Counted from the first letter of the stretch, positions 10,901-24,205 are shown. The stretch is 64,000 nucleotides of DNA from Immersiella caudata (GCA_030512335.1 JAULSU010000007.1:1984001-2048000), one strand, 5' to 3'. Translations and numbers: made by a program. The notes: generated by a model from the letters alone, not told the origin.

Positions 10901-11955
10901 TGGAACTCCATTTCTCTCTTTTTCTTCGCTCGAGCTCGCATCATGGCCTTCCTCCTCCTCACTGCCGCATCGCTGAACTCTAGGTTCGGCTCTTTCTTCG
11001 GCTCCTCTGGCTCCTCTTTCAACTCCTTCTTGGGAGACTCTCCGCGCAGGCCTGGTGGTAGCGGGGACGACTCGAAAAGCACACCCTGTCGTCTCGACGC
11101 CTTCTTGCGCTTGGCGCTGTCTTCCTCTGTTTTTTTTGTCAGGTTGTGGTCCAGCATTGGTCGCGACTTGGCGGGGTGTTCGGTACAACATCTCTGGCAG
11201 CGCTCTTTGAGAAACGATGGAGACGATGAAAGTCTGGGAAAGATTCATTGTGTGAAGGGTTGGTTTGAGGAGAGATCGTTTGTGGGGAATGAATCTGGGA
11301 TTTCCAGGGACAATGGAAGACTCTCAACGCCTGTTGGGACCCAACGATGCAGATGACAAGCCAGAGGCTTCAGACGAAGGCCTGGATGACATCCTGGGCC
11401 CTGTCGATGGGAAAAACAGGCTTTGGAACCCAGGCGCAACAGAGATGTGTGCCATCCCATCACAGCAAGTGCTGAACTTCAGATGTTCATTCCCGGCCCG
11501 AAGAACCAGCAAGGGTTGGGCCAGGAATTTCTCGTATAAACGGAGAAGCAAATCAGAAAGAGAGAGAAGAGGACGAAACGGAAGAGCAATTCGACGCGGA
11601 ATGAACTTGACTTACCGGCTGTCTTTTTCCCGGCCGCTTCCTCGCCCTCCTCCGGCTGCCCCGCGGGAAGCGGAGGCGGCACGGAGGGAGGGGAGTCGGC
11701 GGATCCCCGGCGAAGCGTGTTGACCCCTGAGGAGGCCAACACCGGGGAGGCTCCGAGGCGCTGGGCGGCGGCGGGGGTGCCGGGACGGACCTGGGAGGCC
11801 CGAGCTCCGCTCCGCTCCGCGGGCCTCTCGACTTCCACGCCGTACGCGTGGGCGACCTGCCAAAGTTGGTAGGTCACTCCTCCGATGGTGATGGGAGTGT
11901 CACCATGGAGGAGTTCCTCCGGGGTCAGCGGAGGGAGGCCGCCCTTGTCGGCCAT
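7911..11955 (-). CDS. Large Pro/Ser-rich protein with two internal tandem-repeat arrays
   Basis: Three exons on the minus strand: 11955..11616, 11126..10720 and 10658..7911, joined at phases 1 and 0 (both donors GTAAGT). The second intron is 61 nt with a CTGAC branch site; the first is long (489 nt). The product is about 1,164 residues. The ordered part is the N-terminus (MADKGGLPPLTPEELLHG and the following 30 residues) plus a charged helical segment near residues 150-200 rich in Lys, Arg and Glu. The rest is disordered. About seven copies of a unit with core LRSVSEQQAGR separated by TRPG...SPTLPD lie at DNA 9640-10265. A second array of roughly 13-residue units with GV/GL at each step lies at 8930-9420. 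Pro-rich stretches such as VPPVPPLPG resemble SH3 ligands. No catalytic domain was recognised and function is unknown. A scaffold or cell-cortex role is only a guess. Confidence 0.75.
8930..9420. repeat. Coding repeat array with a Gly-Val/Gly-Leu step
   Basis: On the + strand AGGCCT, ACGCCT or GGGCCT recurs at about 36-42 nt intervals. Read on the minus strand this gives Gly followed by Leu or Val every 12-14 residues (for example ARGVN, ASTGLIS, TTGVSSP, MRGVNQ, ATGLSLS). It is a second, independent repeat array in the same exon as the LRSxSEQQ array. Confidence 0.75.
9640..10265. repeat. Coding minisatellite (LRSxSEQQ repeat)
   Basis: About seven imperfect copies of a coding unit, spaced roughly 60-110 nt. 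On the + strand each shows a CTTCCAGCTTGYTG-like phrase followed by YCACT and a GATCTVA-type segment. The encoded core is (L/V/I)R(S/A)xSEQQAG(R) followed by a Ser/Thr-rich linker and PTLPD. Copies differ at several positions but keep frame, which indicates array expansion under coding constraint. Confidence 0.85.
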
Positions 11956-13150
11956 GGTGGTGTCTTGACTGAGGTTGGGTTAGCATCCGAAATTGATGAT
12001 TGATGTTTGAGAGAGAGGTCCTCTGGCTGTGAGAGAGCAGCAATTGGGCAACGGAGAGGGACGAGGCAGCGCAGCGGGGTCAGCGTCAAGCTCTTGATCC
12101 TCTTGAAAAGACACAAGTCTGTCTCCAAGCCATTAGGTCAAAGCAGGGACAATTCCCATCAATCCCATGTTACGATGAATGAAGGGCCGAGAAGAGATGA
12201 AGGTGCGGGGTACTGGTAAAGCTCTCGGTCGGCCTGGGCAGCTCCAGAGGTGCAGCGGAAATCCAGCGGTCGCGATTCCAAGCAGAAGAAGTTGGTGATG
12301 AAGGGGACGAGGTTGATGATAATAACACAAGCAGGGGAAACACTTACAGAGGGGCGAGCAGCGTTGGTGATGGCTTCTTTATAAAATGAAAAAAAAAGAA
12401 GCGGCGGCTCGGTTCGAGTTGACGAAGAAAAAAAGAGAAAAAAGAAAGAGGGAGCAGCTGCCCATCGTCGGCCTTGTGGTGTTGAGGCGCCACAGTGCGG
12501 ATCCGTCCGTGTGCGTACGCAACGACGGTAACTCGCACTGGGAGCGACTCCGGATGAGAACATCGCGAAGTCTTGGGAGGGAATCGAATTTCACATCAGA
12601 ATTGGACATTGACACGGCGAGAACACACAACGGGACTTCAAGAGGCAAACACAGCACGCAGGCATGGCCGTATATATTATTCAGAGTCCCAGTACAAATT
12701 TCTATCTGTTTTGGGCTTTATGTGGTCGGTTCGGCCTCCCTTCTGCTTTGTGGTAAATGCTTTCTGGATTTTCGTCCGAGGAGGTGAATGTTGACATTGC
12801 TCAGGGGCTCAGGAGCGCACGGCCCACTCGTCGCCATTGACAGCTGCCAAGCTTTTGCGGCTCCAAAAGCACGGACCAATACACGCGAGCGACCCACTCT
12901 CAACCAAGTGCCAGCCACACCGACAGACGACAGTTGCCAACTCAATTCACTCGTCGACGCAAGCAGCCATCGCACACCCGTCGCACGACGATGTCCCTGA
13001 CCGATCTGTCTCGGCAAGTCCAGACTTCCACTCATTGATCTCATTGCTCTCTAGCCTCTAATTCTCCCCCACTTTGCTTTCTTCGACAAATCACTCATTC
13101 CCATCCTTTTTCTGTCCTTTCTTTTTCAGACCGACATTCTCAATGAAGCC
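11956..13150. other. Divergent intergenic region
   Basis: About 1.2 kb between the repeat-protein gene (minus) and the AAA ATPase gene (plus), probably holding both promoters. A purine-rich tract of A and G runs lies at 12386-12455. A short inverted repeat (GCTTTTG, six-base spacer, CAAAAGC) lies near 12850. No exon is convincing. Confidence 0.5.
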
Positions 13151-15294
13151 ATGAGCTTCTCGCTCGTGGGCAGGCAAAGGGCGGCGTGGCGCGTGGCAGC
13201 CACGGTGCGCCCTAGGACGAGACCTCTTGTAGCCGGGCTTCCAGCTGTTTTACCTTCAGAAGGACAAAGATCACGGTTACTGTCATCATGTCGGCCCCGA
13301 CCGCAGAGGCACTTCTCGGTGCAGCCTCCATTGCGCCAGTCCTCACAGCCATCAGGTAGGTTGCGTTCTCTTCTGTATGTGTATCCTTTCAGATCAGCGA
13401 TTTAGCATTGCAGCCCCCAATGCGCACATGCTTCTTCGAAGACCACTTTGCGGCTGCGTTGTGCAAAAAGTCATCGGGGTTTCACTGGTGGTGTGCCAAT
13501 GTGCCTTGGTTCCCGAGCATCTGGGTCGCGGAGATCAACCAGATCCTCCGCCCCACCCATGCTTACCCCGGAGTTGCGGTGTTATGCCTCAACCCCCTGA
13601 GCCAATCAGTCATCCACACATCCCAAATACACATTCTAGACTATCTCTTTTCCCTTGTATCATGATCCCGCGCCGCTGGGTTCCTTGAAGCTCAGAAGCT
13701 TACACTCGTCCAGGCACGGATCAGGGTCCTGAAGAGGACGCACCACAGCAAGATGCGCCACCACACGACGCTGGCCCTTCCCTTTGGATGAAGATGGTCG
13801 AGGCGGCCGCGACCTCCTTCGCCTCTATTGCGGTGCTAGGCGCCGGCTTTGCCCTGACCGCTTACCTTTACCACAAGGGCTACAAGTACTTTGTGCTCAA
13901 AAAGATGACCAATGCCTTCGCGCCAGGCGACCCCGTCCTTGAGTTGGCTGCCATGGGCCGCCAAGTTCCTCACGACAGCCCCGACGCTGCCGCCTACTGG
14001 GTCCAGCGCCCTGAGCAGACCATCGTCGATGAGATTGTCTCTGGTCACCAGACCGGCCACTACCACCTGTTTCTGGGCGACAAGGGCACCGGCAAGAGCA
14101 GCATGCTCCTTGAATCCATAAGACGAGTTGAAGGAGATGGCATCGCTATGCTCGAGGCCCACTCCGACCTAGAAATTTTCCGGATTCGTTTGGGCAAGGC
14201 ATTGGACTACGAGTTTCACGAGGATTACATTGGCGGTTACTTCAGCGAGAAGGGACCTCGAGATACGACTGCTTTGCTCGACATTGAGCGAGCTCTCAAC
14301 AAGCTTGAAAAGGTGGCACTGAAGCGACGTAAGCAGGTCGGCCGGCCGCTCGTCCTCATTATCAACCAGATGCATCTCATCCGTGATGACGAGGACGGCA
14401 AAGACCTCATCGAGCTGCTGCAGCAACGAGCGGAGCAATGGGCCGCCGCAAACTTGGTAACGATGGTATTCAACAGCGATGACTACTGGGTATACGAACG
14501 CTTGAAACAGTTGGCTACCCGCATGGAAGTGCTCTCTATTCTCGACCTGCCCAAACAACACGCAACGCAAGCCCTCTCCAACTACCGCCGGAAGTATTTC
14601 AAGGAGGAGCTGCCCTACGATACTCTTGAGCAGGTCTACGATCGGGTTGGCGGTCGGCTGTCCTTCTTGAACCGAGTGGCCAAGAGCAAAGACATGTTCA
14701 AGACCTGCGACGATATTTTGCGCATGGAGAAAACCTGGTTCCTGAACCAGTGCTGGATTCTGGGCGGTGAAATGGACGACGATGTCATGGATCAGCAAAA
14801 ATGGGCTGTAAGTCTCGCCTCCGGGCCTTCCCAGCCCGGTTCCATCCGCTAACCTACCCATACAGGCGGCTGCCGTCGTTCTTGCTACTGCCCTCGTCGA
14901 CAAGGCACAAGAAATGGACGATAAATGCTACGACCCCCATACAGGACACGTGCTCCCAACCTTCCCACTGCACATAGCGCAGCAAATCATGACGCGTGCC
15001 GATTTTGTTCGTGCCCTAGACCGGCTCAATCTCTTCAGCATTACATCTGATGCTCAAGTTCGCGCCAGCTCAGTGCCCATGCAGCGAGCTTTCAAGGAAA
15101 TTGTTGCCCAAGAAGGCTTCCGCCCGTATCTCCAGGCCACCATCGACCGCATTGCCGCCATTGAGAGTCTCGGCCGCACGAGAGAACTGGTGGCGAAGGA
15201 TCTTGTGCTGGGCGCTACTTACGATATCAAGAAGGGCAAGGGGGGCATCGAGGTGATGATCAAGCAGAAGGAAGAAGAGAAGGAGAGCATATAG
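13151..15294 (+). CDS. Mitochondrial AAA-type ATPase with C-terminal winged-helix region
   Basis: Three exons: 13151..13355, 13714..14807 and 14866..15294, with junction phases 1 and 0, giving 575 residues. The N-terminus is Arg/Ser/Ala-rich without acidic residues for more than 60 residues (MSFSLVGRQRAAWRVAATVR), a typical mitochondrial presequence. A hydrophobic segment follows (ASIAVLGAGFALTAYLYH, about residues 100-120), then a P-loop GDKGTGKSSM (Walker A), a Walker B-like LVLIINQMHLIRDDEDG, and a C-terminal all-helical region (AQQIMTRADFVRALDRLNLF) matching the winged-helix tail of a fungal AAA family. The topology suggests an inner-membrane protein with a soluble ATPase domain. The exact role is not established for this family. 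The 358-nt first intron is unusually long here but its two ends match in phase and restore the open frame. Confidence 0.82.
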
Positions 15295-15540
15295 TCCAGG
15301 AGAACGGCGATGTAATGATTCCTACAGCCCTAGATAAACCCACGCGCCCTCGCGCAATCTATTCTCTGTCTTGTACATATCAAACGCTTTTCGATGCTTA
15401 AGCCCGTTCAATATCTTTAGGCACTCGTATTCTTTAGCGAGAGCAAAAATGGTTCAAACGTTGACTGTTCCGATGGTCGTCTCTTGACTTTAGGCAAAAA
15501 GTCGAAGTTTCCTTGTGCTGCCAGCAAAAATTCAAGGTTT

Positions 15541-15610
15541 GCATCAGCCGTGAATCGAACACGGGGCCCATCGATGGCAACGATGGATTTTACCACTAAA
15601 CCACTGATGC
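15541..15610 (-). tRNA. tRNA-Gly (anticodon GCC)
   Basis: Read on the minus strand, the acceptor stem GCATCAG pairs perfectly with CTGATGC. The D-arm contains GTTTAGTGGTAAAAT. The anticodon stem CATCG/CGATG encloses the loop TTGCCAT (anticodon GCC). The T-arm CCGTG-TTCGATT-CACGG is complete. There is no intron. The internal A-box and B-box (GTTCGATTC) are intact, and a T run (TTTTTT on the + strand) lies on the 5' side of the gene. It sits alone just downstream of the AAA ATPase gene. Confidence 0.93.
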
Positions 15611-15619
15611 TGCTTTTTT

Positions 15620-18351
15620 ATGGGATATCTGTAACGCTCTCAAAACACCTTTAAGGAGGTGCTGGCGGTGTGCCCAGGTCGGGCCACCTCATCGCTGCCC
15701 AACCACCTCCACTTCGCATCTGGCGGAGAGACTTCGCAAATCGCAAACAAGTGCGAAAAGATTCGTCAAGAAAAATAACGGCGGTTGTTTGTAAATTCCT
15801 AAGGATTCCTTCCTTGCAACCAAGACCAAAGAAAAACTTTCACTGGTGAGGTAACCAACTGAAGCTCTCACCGGCGTGTCGCACACATCAAGCCCAACGG
15901 GTCAACCACCCCGCAACCACAGAAGCACACCAGTGCTCTCTCAACAGCACAGCACAGCGCATCGCATCACCAACAACGCAACACATTCACTACCAATGCA
16001 GTATAACGGGGCCTCGTCAACAATGGAAACCCATCAGTAAACAGGACCGCAGCCTGGGGTCCGTCTCCTCCACACCGCGGAGATTACCCAGCGCAGGCCA
16101 CGCATGGCACGTAGACAAGGCCAGTAAAGTAGGTAGCAACCGCGGAAACGCGCCTAACAGCCCAGCCTCTATTACACAGTCCACAAAACAAAACCGAATG
16201 CCACCTCATGGCAGCGCCGCTGGCCATGTGAGTGCGACCTCACCTCGGGGCGAACAACGCCCCGGCAGCGGGGGAGGGGGGGTGGAGGGGGGAATGCTGT
16301 TCCATCCACCTGGAACCCCAACCGATCAATGGCGGCAGAAGAGGCATATCACCCAAAAAAAATTCTAACCACCTCTGGCGGGCACCGTTGAAGGCAAACC
16401 CAAGCTCCAAGGAACAGGTGTGAAGGACAAAAGAGGTCGCGTCGTATGTCGTCCCTCACATGCCTGCAACTGCAACTGCAACTGTGATAGTGACAGCATT
16501 GCGCTGCGCCCACCATCCCATCTCGTCACAACGACACACAACCAACAACCGCCCCATCACCTCCCCCCAGAAACACCTCAACGACAGGGCTGAAACCGAA
16601 CCGTCTACCTCTCCAAACTCCCAACTCCAGTGCCTCTCCAAGTTTCCAGAACTTCCCGCTCCAGTTCTTTCCCAATCTCCCCCAATCTCTATTTTTCGCA
16701 TTCCTCGTTTCCCGGGGAGACTTCCGCCCTCTCCCAGGTTCCATCTCTTGGCTCCGGCTCGCTTTCCGAACGATGGGGCGGTGGCTGTAAGTGATAGGCA
16801 AGCTGCACTTTGACACGCATCCCAAAGTGCACTTTTGCGGGCACCGTGTGCGATGGGGATCTCTGCACACCTGCTTCATCGGCGAGTATCACGAGCTTCA
16901 AGGGAGAGCGGTGAAGGCTCGGCTGGCTGCCTGGCTGACCAAATCGAGAGGGTGTGGAGATGTGGTCCGTTAAACGCAACCTCCGGATTTGACCTAATCG
17001 TTGTATTCTGTCTAGAGACCCCGGGAGATAGCGTTGGTGGTGAACGGTGTCAGACATAGCCCATCAGAGCACTCAGACGTATCCGATCAATAGGAGCAGC
17101 AGCAACTTGCATTCTAGAAACCGAAGCCTCTACCAATATTCACGAACGTCTCAACCGCCCAAGGCTCGGCATATTCATCATCCCGTAACACACACCACAA
17201 GTGTAATAGCAACCCACCTTGAAGCCTCTCACCAGTTGAGACCAGAACCCCCAACCTCCCATTGGGCACAAACCCCTCTCTTCTTTTATCTCAAACAGGG
17301 AATTGGAAAATGACAAACAGAATCCCCCTCTCCGTACGACCGCTTCCGAGATTTCGGGAACGTGGACAGCCTGACAGCACGTTCTGGCGCAAAGTAACAC
17401 AGGGTCGGCCAAACCAAGCTAAAACTCACCCACCAGCTAAGGTCAGGGAAACAGGAGATGCAAACCCCAAGGCGGGGGACGGCACATCGTGTCTAGTCCG
17501 TGAAGAAGATACATTCGACCTTCCAACAGAAGACGTGCCCCCTACGGATCAATTCCTCCTGTCTTTTTTGGAGCCCGAGACATGGCTCAAGACTGCGGGC
17601 GGACGGCGGACCGTGGCGCAACTCGGTAGACACGACTTGACGTACTGACAGGCCACGACACGAGGAGACGAGACACTCCTCACCGATTGGGGGTCACACG
17701 GCGCTTGCCGAGCGTAGGTAGACGCGAAGCAACAACATCGCTGCTGAAAGACCGAGGGAGGGAGGCTGGTGAGAGTGACGCATCAGAAAGGGGTTCCGAG
17801 AAAAGTAATTGCGTGCATCCAGCGGGCCAAGTTCGCAACGCTTTCAGGTAGGTTATGTAGGAAAAGAAAATCACGCAGGAGAGAAAGAGGCGCCGCTGTC
17901 AGCCAGGAGGTGCGTCCAACGATTGCCGATAGGTCTGAGGCGTCAACGGAAGCGCAAGCCGGCATGGCGGACCCCGAAGGCCACAGGCAGTACTGGACTC
18001 TGGCAGGTGAGCCCTTTCAGGGTTATTGCCCCCAGCAACATGGTTTCTTCTGCCTCCAGCACTCACCTGTCAAAGTCCCCCGCGCGTGAGCTGCGCGCGT
18101 TGTGACAAGCCAGCATGTGTGTCTCACTCAGACGTACGTCTCGACATCCGCGAGAAAATAAAAGCTGAGATTTGAAAGAACCAGAGAGATCTCAGAGGCG
18201 AGATCAGCTACTGGGCTGAGACACGCGCGGTAATGAGCGTCATGGGCTGGACGTCGAAGCGCCGACGGCGGGCAATTGGGGAGGGCAGCCCTTCCTCGGG
18301 GCTGGGCGCCGAAATCCGTCTACCATTGAGGACGGTTCCGAGGATCAAAGT

Positions 18352-18405
<54 letters not shown>

Positions 18406-21400
18406 AGCAGCCGATAGTCCGGGATGAGCTGAATTTAGGGTCTAGGGTGACCATGTGACTGCGGTGCGCAGTCCTCCACGGCAGTTGGGAGACAGGAAAT
18501 GCCACCTGCGAAATACTTCAGGAAGGTTGGCCACCAACGCAACGACAGCAACTGGAGCGTGATAAGGTTTGATCTCACACAATGCCGAAGACCCGCGTCC
18601 GACGCCTTGCTGTCTAGAGCCACCGGGCCGACCAGCACGTTTTTCAGGGAAAAAAGGCAGAGGTTGAAGAGGGACAAGGGCGAGCGCCAGTGTTTTAGCG
18701 TGCCAGCTAGTGCGAGAAAACAGCTGAGACAGCTTCGCTGAGGCTTGAAAATCACCCCGTTTGAAGTGTCAAGCTCAGCAGGTGTGAAGTCGGAAGGCTC
18801 CTCTGACGAAGGATTTCATCAGTGGATTGTGGATGGATCAGTTGGCAAGATGTTATCAGAACTGCCAACGTTCGATCCGTTCTGCCAGGTCTGTCTCTCG
18901 TAAAGGAGTTCATGACCACATCGATGACTGCTAATGTAGCTTGCAGGTCGAGTCCACCATACTATGGCATTGTGTAACATCTCGTCGGTTTGTGTACCTA
19001 GGGAGCTTCGGCAATGGCACTCAGCTCCTCTCTCTCCTGGTCGGGGAAGCCATCCCGCCTGGGCGGGAAGTCGTCAAGTTAAGCAGAGCACGCGCAGCTC
19101 CGTCAACCGAGAACAGACATTTGTCTTCCTCATCGCGTGGCCAGACAAGTTGGCTAACGAGTCCAAGCATAAGGGAGTAGGGGGTTGGCAAACATCTCCT
19201 CGGATGCCGTGCATCCTGCAACTAGCGAAGGTCTCAGCCTCCAAGCTTAGGACCCCGCAAAGTTGTGAGGGGTGGTGGAAGGTGACAGGATCCAACGACA
19301 GGCGAGTCCTGAGCCAAACGCGAATCCCCGCAGGAGGGGTCAAACATCTTTGCTATTCCTCTCGGAGTGGCGGTGAGCCTTTCATCGCAGTCCGCACACT
19401 CGGTGTGATGGCTATTCCGCTTGATAGCGTCTTCCCTTCTCGTCGGGATGGCGGTCGATAGTTACGTAGTAGAAAAGAACGGACCAGTGAAAGCTGAGAC
19501 CCGATATCCAGCAGTGAGCATGCCTCTCAGGAGGTTCGGCTAACCGTGTTGCCAAGGCTCGACGACTCGCGATGGCCTCGGGGTTTCGGATGCCGCGTTC
19601 ATTGGCTGAAAGCCAATGTCGCGCCACGATTCTAGAAGATCTTCTGCGGTGTTGTGAGGTGAACTTGGGGAAGAGCATGAGAAGACCTCGCCGTCTTTAG
19701 TGTCTCCATGATGATTCGGCAGCAGTAATAGGACACAGACGCAGAGACGGGATGTTCCGGGCTCGGGATTGGATCTCAAGGCGGAACCAAGGCCCCTCTC
19801 CAAAGCCCAGGCCTTGAGTTGGAGAACTGGGAGACCCAGATTTGGTAAGCCGGTCGTCGGGGAAGTACCTATTTCCCCCTCTTTTTTTTCCCTGACGTAC
19901 ATACAATCTCCCCGCTTCCGTCCGCAGATCTCCTGTTGAGCCCAAATCTAGATCCAAGTGATCGCTGCGCTACCGGAGAGTGGGTGTGATGCAGTGGCAT
20001 CTGGCGGTTGAGACTGTTGAGTCGTGGTAGAAGAGACGGAAGACAGCGTTTTGTTTGAGGTGCATACCGAAGGTACCTCACCAAGAAGGTGCCTGGGTTG
20101 CCTCAATTGGAGTGTGGGGTAGCACTCCTTGACTGCCGCCGCTGGCTGCGCAAGAATATGGATCTGGCTAGCTCTGGATGGCATCGTGCTCGCTGTGAGC
20201 TCGAACGGCTTCCAAAGTCATCTGGGAATACCTGAGACGGCCAGCCCAATGAGCAATGTGAGAGATCAAAATCCCAACGGTGTCGGTCCCTCTTCTGGAC
20301 GCCCTGCAAATACGCGGTGCAGCTGCAACCGCCTGGATTTGGATGGACGGAGACCGCGATCGTCTCGTTTGTAGTGGGAGATTGCAGAGCAGCAGTCTTG
20401 TTGGAGGTTCCCAGTTGTCAATGATTCATCGCCTCAACCAAGCGATAACACGCTCATCTGCGGTCTCATTTAGCATGCAGCGTGGGGGAGGGGGCAACGC
20501 GACGTTTCTCTTGAGTCTCGATCTTGCGCGCCAATACGAATCCTGTTGGTGTGTTGCTACCTTGTGGCAGATCATTGGGACTCAACCGGGTGGTTTAATA
20601 AACGAGCTTTGAGTACTGGTCCATGTCTGGTCGGCACCGCAGAGCCGTGCTGATGGCGCCGTTGAACGTTCTGTCAAGACCTGCTCTTCATTGGATCTCG
20701 GGGAGACATAGACAGCCAGATGGCGCTGCTCATCCCAAGATTTTTGCCACCTGAGCCAGAGAGAGCCATCACTGGCCAGATACGCTCCGGATACCACGTT
20801 CGAGAAGACTTGGCCATCAGGCCGCAGGTGGATACACGGACGAAGTGGATAATGTTTTTTTTTCTTGAGGTGGGGAAAACCAGCGTACCTTACCAAAGCG
20901 GTTACGGCTGCCGGGTTGTGACTTGCGACTGTTTTGAGTTGAACTTTCACATCGTGATCAGTCAGAGAGTGCTGAAGTTCGAAATTCGAAGCACTTAAAT
21001 TGAGTTAGAGGCGGGGAAGCTCTGAAGCTTGGAGGATCCATGCTGTATCGTGGGCCTCACGGGCCACCGAACGATCCAAGTCGTGTCTTCTCCAACAAAC
21101 AGCCCGACAGCCGCAAACGGGAGGGCAGGCCCGTCGCGCGACATCACCCCGCCTTCCATCGTGTCAGGTCAGGCCCCTTCTATTTGGTGGAGTCGGGGGG
21201 TTGGAAGCATGGGCCTCTTGCTTAGACCTCGTCCAAAACTGCACATCCCCCGCCCGGATCCCCCAACGCTAACTGGTGAAGGGAAGCCTCAATACCGGGA
21301 TTCTTTGAGTCGGTGATGTCAAATTGGAATGGCGGGGTGACATCTCGCTGTTGAAGGTTCAAAAAGATTGTGGCTGCAGAGGCCAGCGCCGTTGAACGCC

Positions 21401-24205
21401 CGGTTCCAGGATACGCCGCCAGGTTCTTCTCTGACAGCCTGAAATTGCATGATCTGGCTGCGGCTGGTGCTTACCTTCGCTTTTCAGGAGCACTCTCGAC
21501 AATGACGAGGCTCATCGAGGAAATTGTGGGAGGTTCTGGTCACCCAGAGCACCAACTGATGTTTCCGAGGCTGGCCGTACTCAGACCGCTTTCTCGGATC
21601 ACCGCTCAACTTTCAGGACAAATATCGGGTCGCAATGGGGCCAGGTTCGGCTCGAGTGACGACGGCCAACGAAAAATCACCCCGCATGTGTATCTGCCCA
21701 ACAGCCACGGCAATCGTGCTCTCATACTCTGCGGCGGCTCATCTGGTGAGTGGGAGTGCTATGATGGTAGCACAGCCGAGAGTTCCGTACCAAGCTCCCA
21801 TCAGAGCACAGCGGGCAGCTCGTGCGTCGACACCGAGACCTGTCTACCCCCCTGAATGATGCGCTGCATCTTCGCGGCGCATATCTTGACGGGACGCAAC
21901 GCTGCAGCCTTTGACCATCCTGGGATTTTGAACGTCCCTGTTGTTGCCATTGTGGTGCCCAAAACTAGCAAGGCCGGTGGGGGAAACGCCCAGCCGTTCC
22001 CAGCATGTGCTTTGGGTGTGCGCCGTCGAATTGGTACTTCGACGGTGAGGGAGGGGTTGGGCTCAGGTATTCCAGTTTGGTAAGAATCTGCCGTGGACTA
22101 AACCGAGAGTGTGAGGCTCTCGGTTGAATATGATGATGATATCATGGTACATCGGTGCACTTGAGCAATTCACTAACCAGTCATTGATGGGCGCCGGAGA
22201 TTGTCCTGTCTGTCAGATCAGAGTCCGATGATGGAGGTAGTCCCCAACCTACCACAGGCAGCCGCAAACGGAACCAGCGTCAACCCCCCGATACTCTGAC
22301 CCATCACATCTGCCCATTTTCCCAGAGCATGCATTTTGGCAATGCGCCAGGCGCCCGTTGGGGCCGCCGAACGACCACGGTTGCACTCTCGGAAACTACG
22401 CACCCAGGCCGGGGCCCCGACGGTGGCCATATCAGAAGCGTGGCGCACCCTCTAGATCGAAGTCATGGCTCCGGAACTGCATGACCAGACGGCGCCGAGT
22501 TTGCCGGGGCAGCCCGATGTCGTCCGACCAGCGTTGTAGTGTGCCCAGATTTCTGCTAGAGGTTGAAAGATGTCAGGTGTGCCCTCTCCCCAAAAAAAAA
22601 CAAAAAACATATGAGTCGAAGACGACCATGCCAACATCCCACTCGCCTCGGAGTTTTACCGTAGGGTTGTCAATGGAAAATAGAGACAACCAGGGTAGTC
22701 CGTCTGGTCTACTCCCCCAAGAAGGAAAACGTCGTGGGGCCTTTGCAGGGCCCCAGGCACTAGTTGGCCTGTGCATTGATCGCGGTCAGTGCTCACAGCG
22801 GGGCATATCCCTGTCACAGGCGGCCTGCTCGACTTCCAAGACGCAGCCCGCAAGAAATCAGCGATTGGAGAGCTGAGAAAATGCACCAATGGAGGCCACA
22901 TCGCTACGGCATGAAGGGACCCGATGGTGCTGCTTGCAGGTGCCTCAATGTACTCAGAGGTCACTTGCAGCGTCAGATCAGATAGCGACACACGCTAAAG
23001 CGTCGGCTCAGAGACCTGTGGGGACAACGGCGGTTCAAACACTGCGGGGCTGGCCTACCACAGATGACCTCCCCATTTTGATGCTCAGCAGCATCGTTCG
23101 CGCCTTCCTGCACCGGAGCACCAGCGTAAACAGTTTTTTTTTTCTCTCTGTCGCCCACCAAATCGACGCCACTTGATGTTGTGGCCAGGAATGTGGAAGA
23201 CCAAATCGAGAAGAACGGAGCAACAAAGGGGGGGGGAGGTGGCGAGGCTCCCCCAATCGTCCCTGTCTCTGGAAAATATGGGCCCAACACCCACATCCCG
23301 TCTCAACGCTACCTCGACAAGGAGCTATCATAGTGTCCCAAGAGAAGCTTTCCTATCACAGACAAGTGACCTCTCAACTTTTTCCTTGCCCCCGTGCTCA
23401 CGCAGCGCTGACGTTCCCTGCCACCACGGTAACTGTGGAGTAAGTCAAGATCCTGCCATGCCTGCGTACTGGAGACTCAACTGCGACGGCTCAGACCAGG
23501 TTGGTATTGTTAGACCAAGCATGGGTCACACTGTGGGGTTCTCGAGAAGATCTGTCCGGGGGGCCTTGAGCCCGCCACACGGTCCTAATCTAGGTGCCGC
23601 ACAGCAGAAGAAACAACAAGACACAATTCTCTCTCCGCAAACTTGACATCTTTCCGTACCGCGGACCCCTCTTCAGAAAGTTCCCGATCAAGTTCGACCG
23701 TCTGTACTGTCAGTAGACGAGTTCTCCTCGCACAGTCTCTCGCGAATCTGCTCAAGATCGCCCGCGCCGCCACGCTGCCCCATCCTGGCCGTCCCGCTTC
23801 TTCACCCAGGACAGCTAGCTCCTCGCCCCAGGCGCCATCAACATCATCCGCGACTTTCAGCAGCCCGCTCTACGCAGGTCTTCTGCCCGGCCCGGCCACC
23901 CTTGGACCTTGGCCCCTACCAGTACACACCTCGCCTGCCCCCCTCTCGCTCCCAACCCCAGCTGCATGTGCCTCTGGCCTATGGCTAATTCCCCAGATAT
24001 CTGATCGACGCGCCAGCCAGGCTGACCAGTGCCGAAGCTCTGCCTTGTCTCCTCTCATCTCCACTTGCGCGCGCTGCCCGTCCCCCATTTTTGACCCCCT
24101 TGTTGCCCTCCCCCCCTGCTGGCCTCATCGCTACTGATATAGACGGCCTCTCCACCGCGCCGCCTCTGTGTTACCAGGTTGGTATGGTGTCGTTATTGAC
24201 GAGCC
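15620..24205. other. 8.6-kb region without a recognisable protein gene
   Basis: All open frames here are short (at most about 170 residues), overlap on both strands and show no domain, signal peptide or coherent exon chain that I can support. A (CA)24 microsatellite lies at 18355-18402. The last 500-600 bases (from about 23640) are C/T-rich and probably the 5' leader of the Zn2Cys6 gene at 24206. The remainder may be regulatory DNA, a non-coding transcript or decayed mobile DNA. I saw no terminal repeats or transposase relics. Confidence 0.55.
18355..18402. repeat. (CA)24 microsatellite
   Basis: Uninterrupted CA dinucleotide run of about 48 bases inside the gene-poor region, a likely length-polymorphic locus. 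Confidence 0.97.

Noticed and set aside
13003..13150. Possible upstream exon with start MSLTDLSR and a GC-AG intron into the AAA ATPase gene
   Set aside because: The candidate donor/acceptor pair joins out of frame and runs into a stop, so ATG 13151 was kept as the start.
13408..13665. 85-codon open frame rich in Trp, Cys and Phe
   Set aside because: It lies wholly inside the 358-nt first intron of the AAA ATPase gene. The flanking exons join in phase without it and it has no recognisable family.
23643..24137. 164-codon + strand frame before the Zn2Cys6 gene
   Set aside because: Ser/Pro/Ala-rich translation of a C/T-rich leader without domains. It ends before the TF start and is out of frame with it, so it is more likely 5' UTR.
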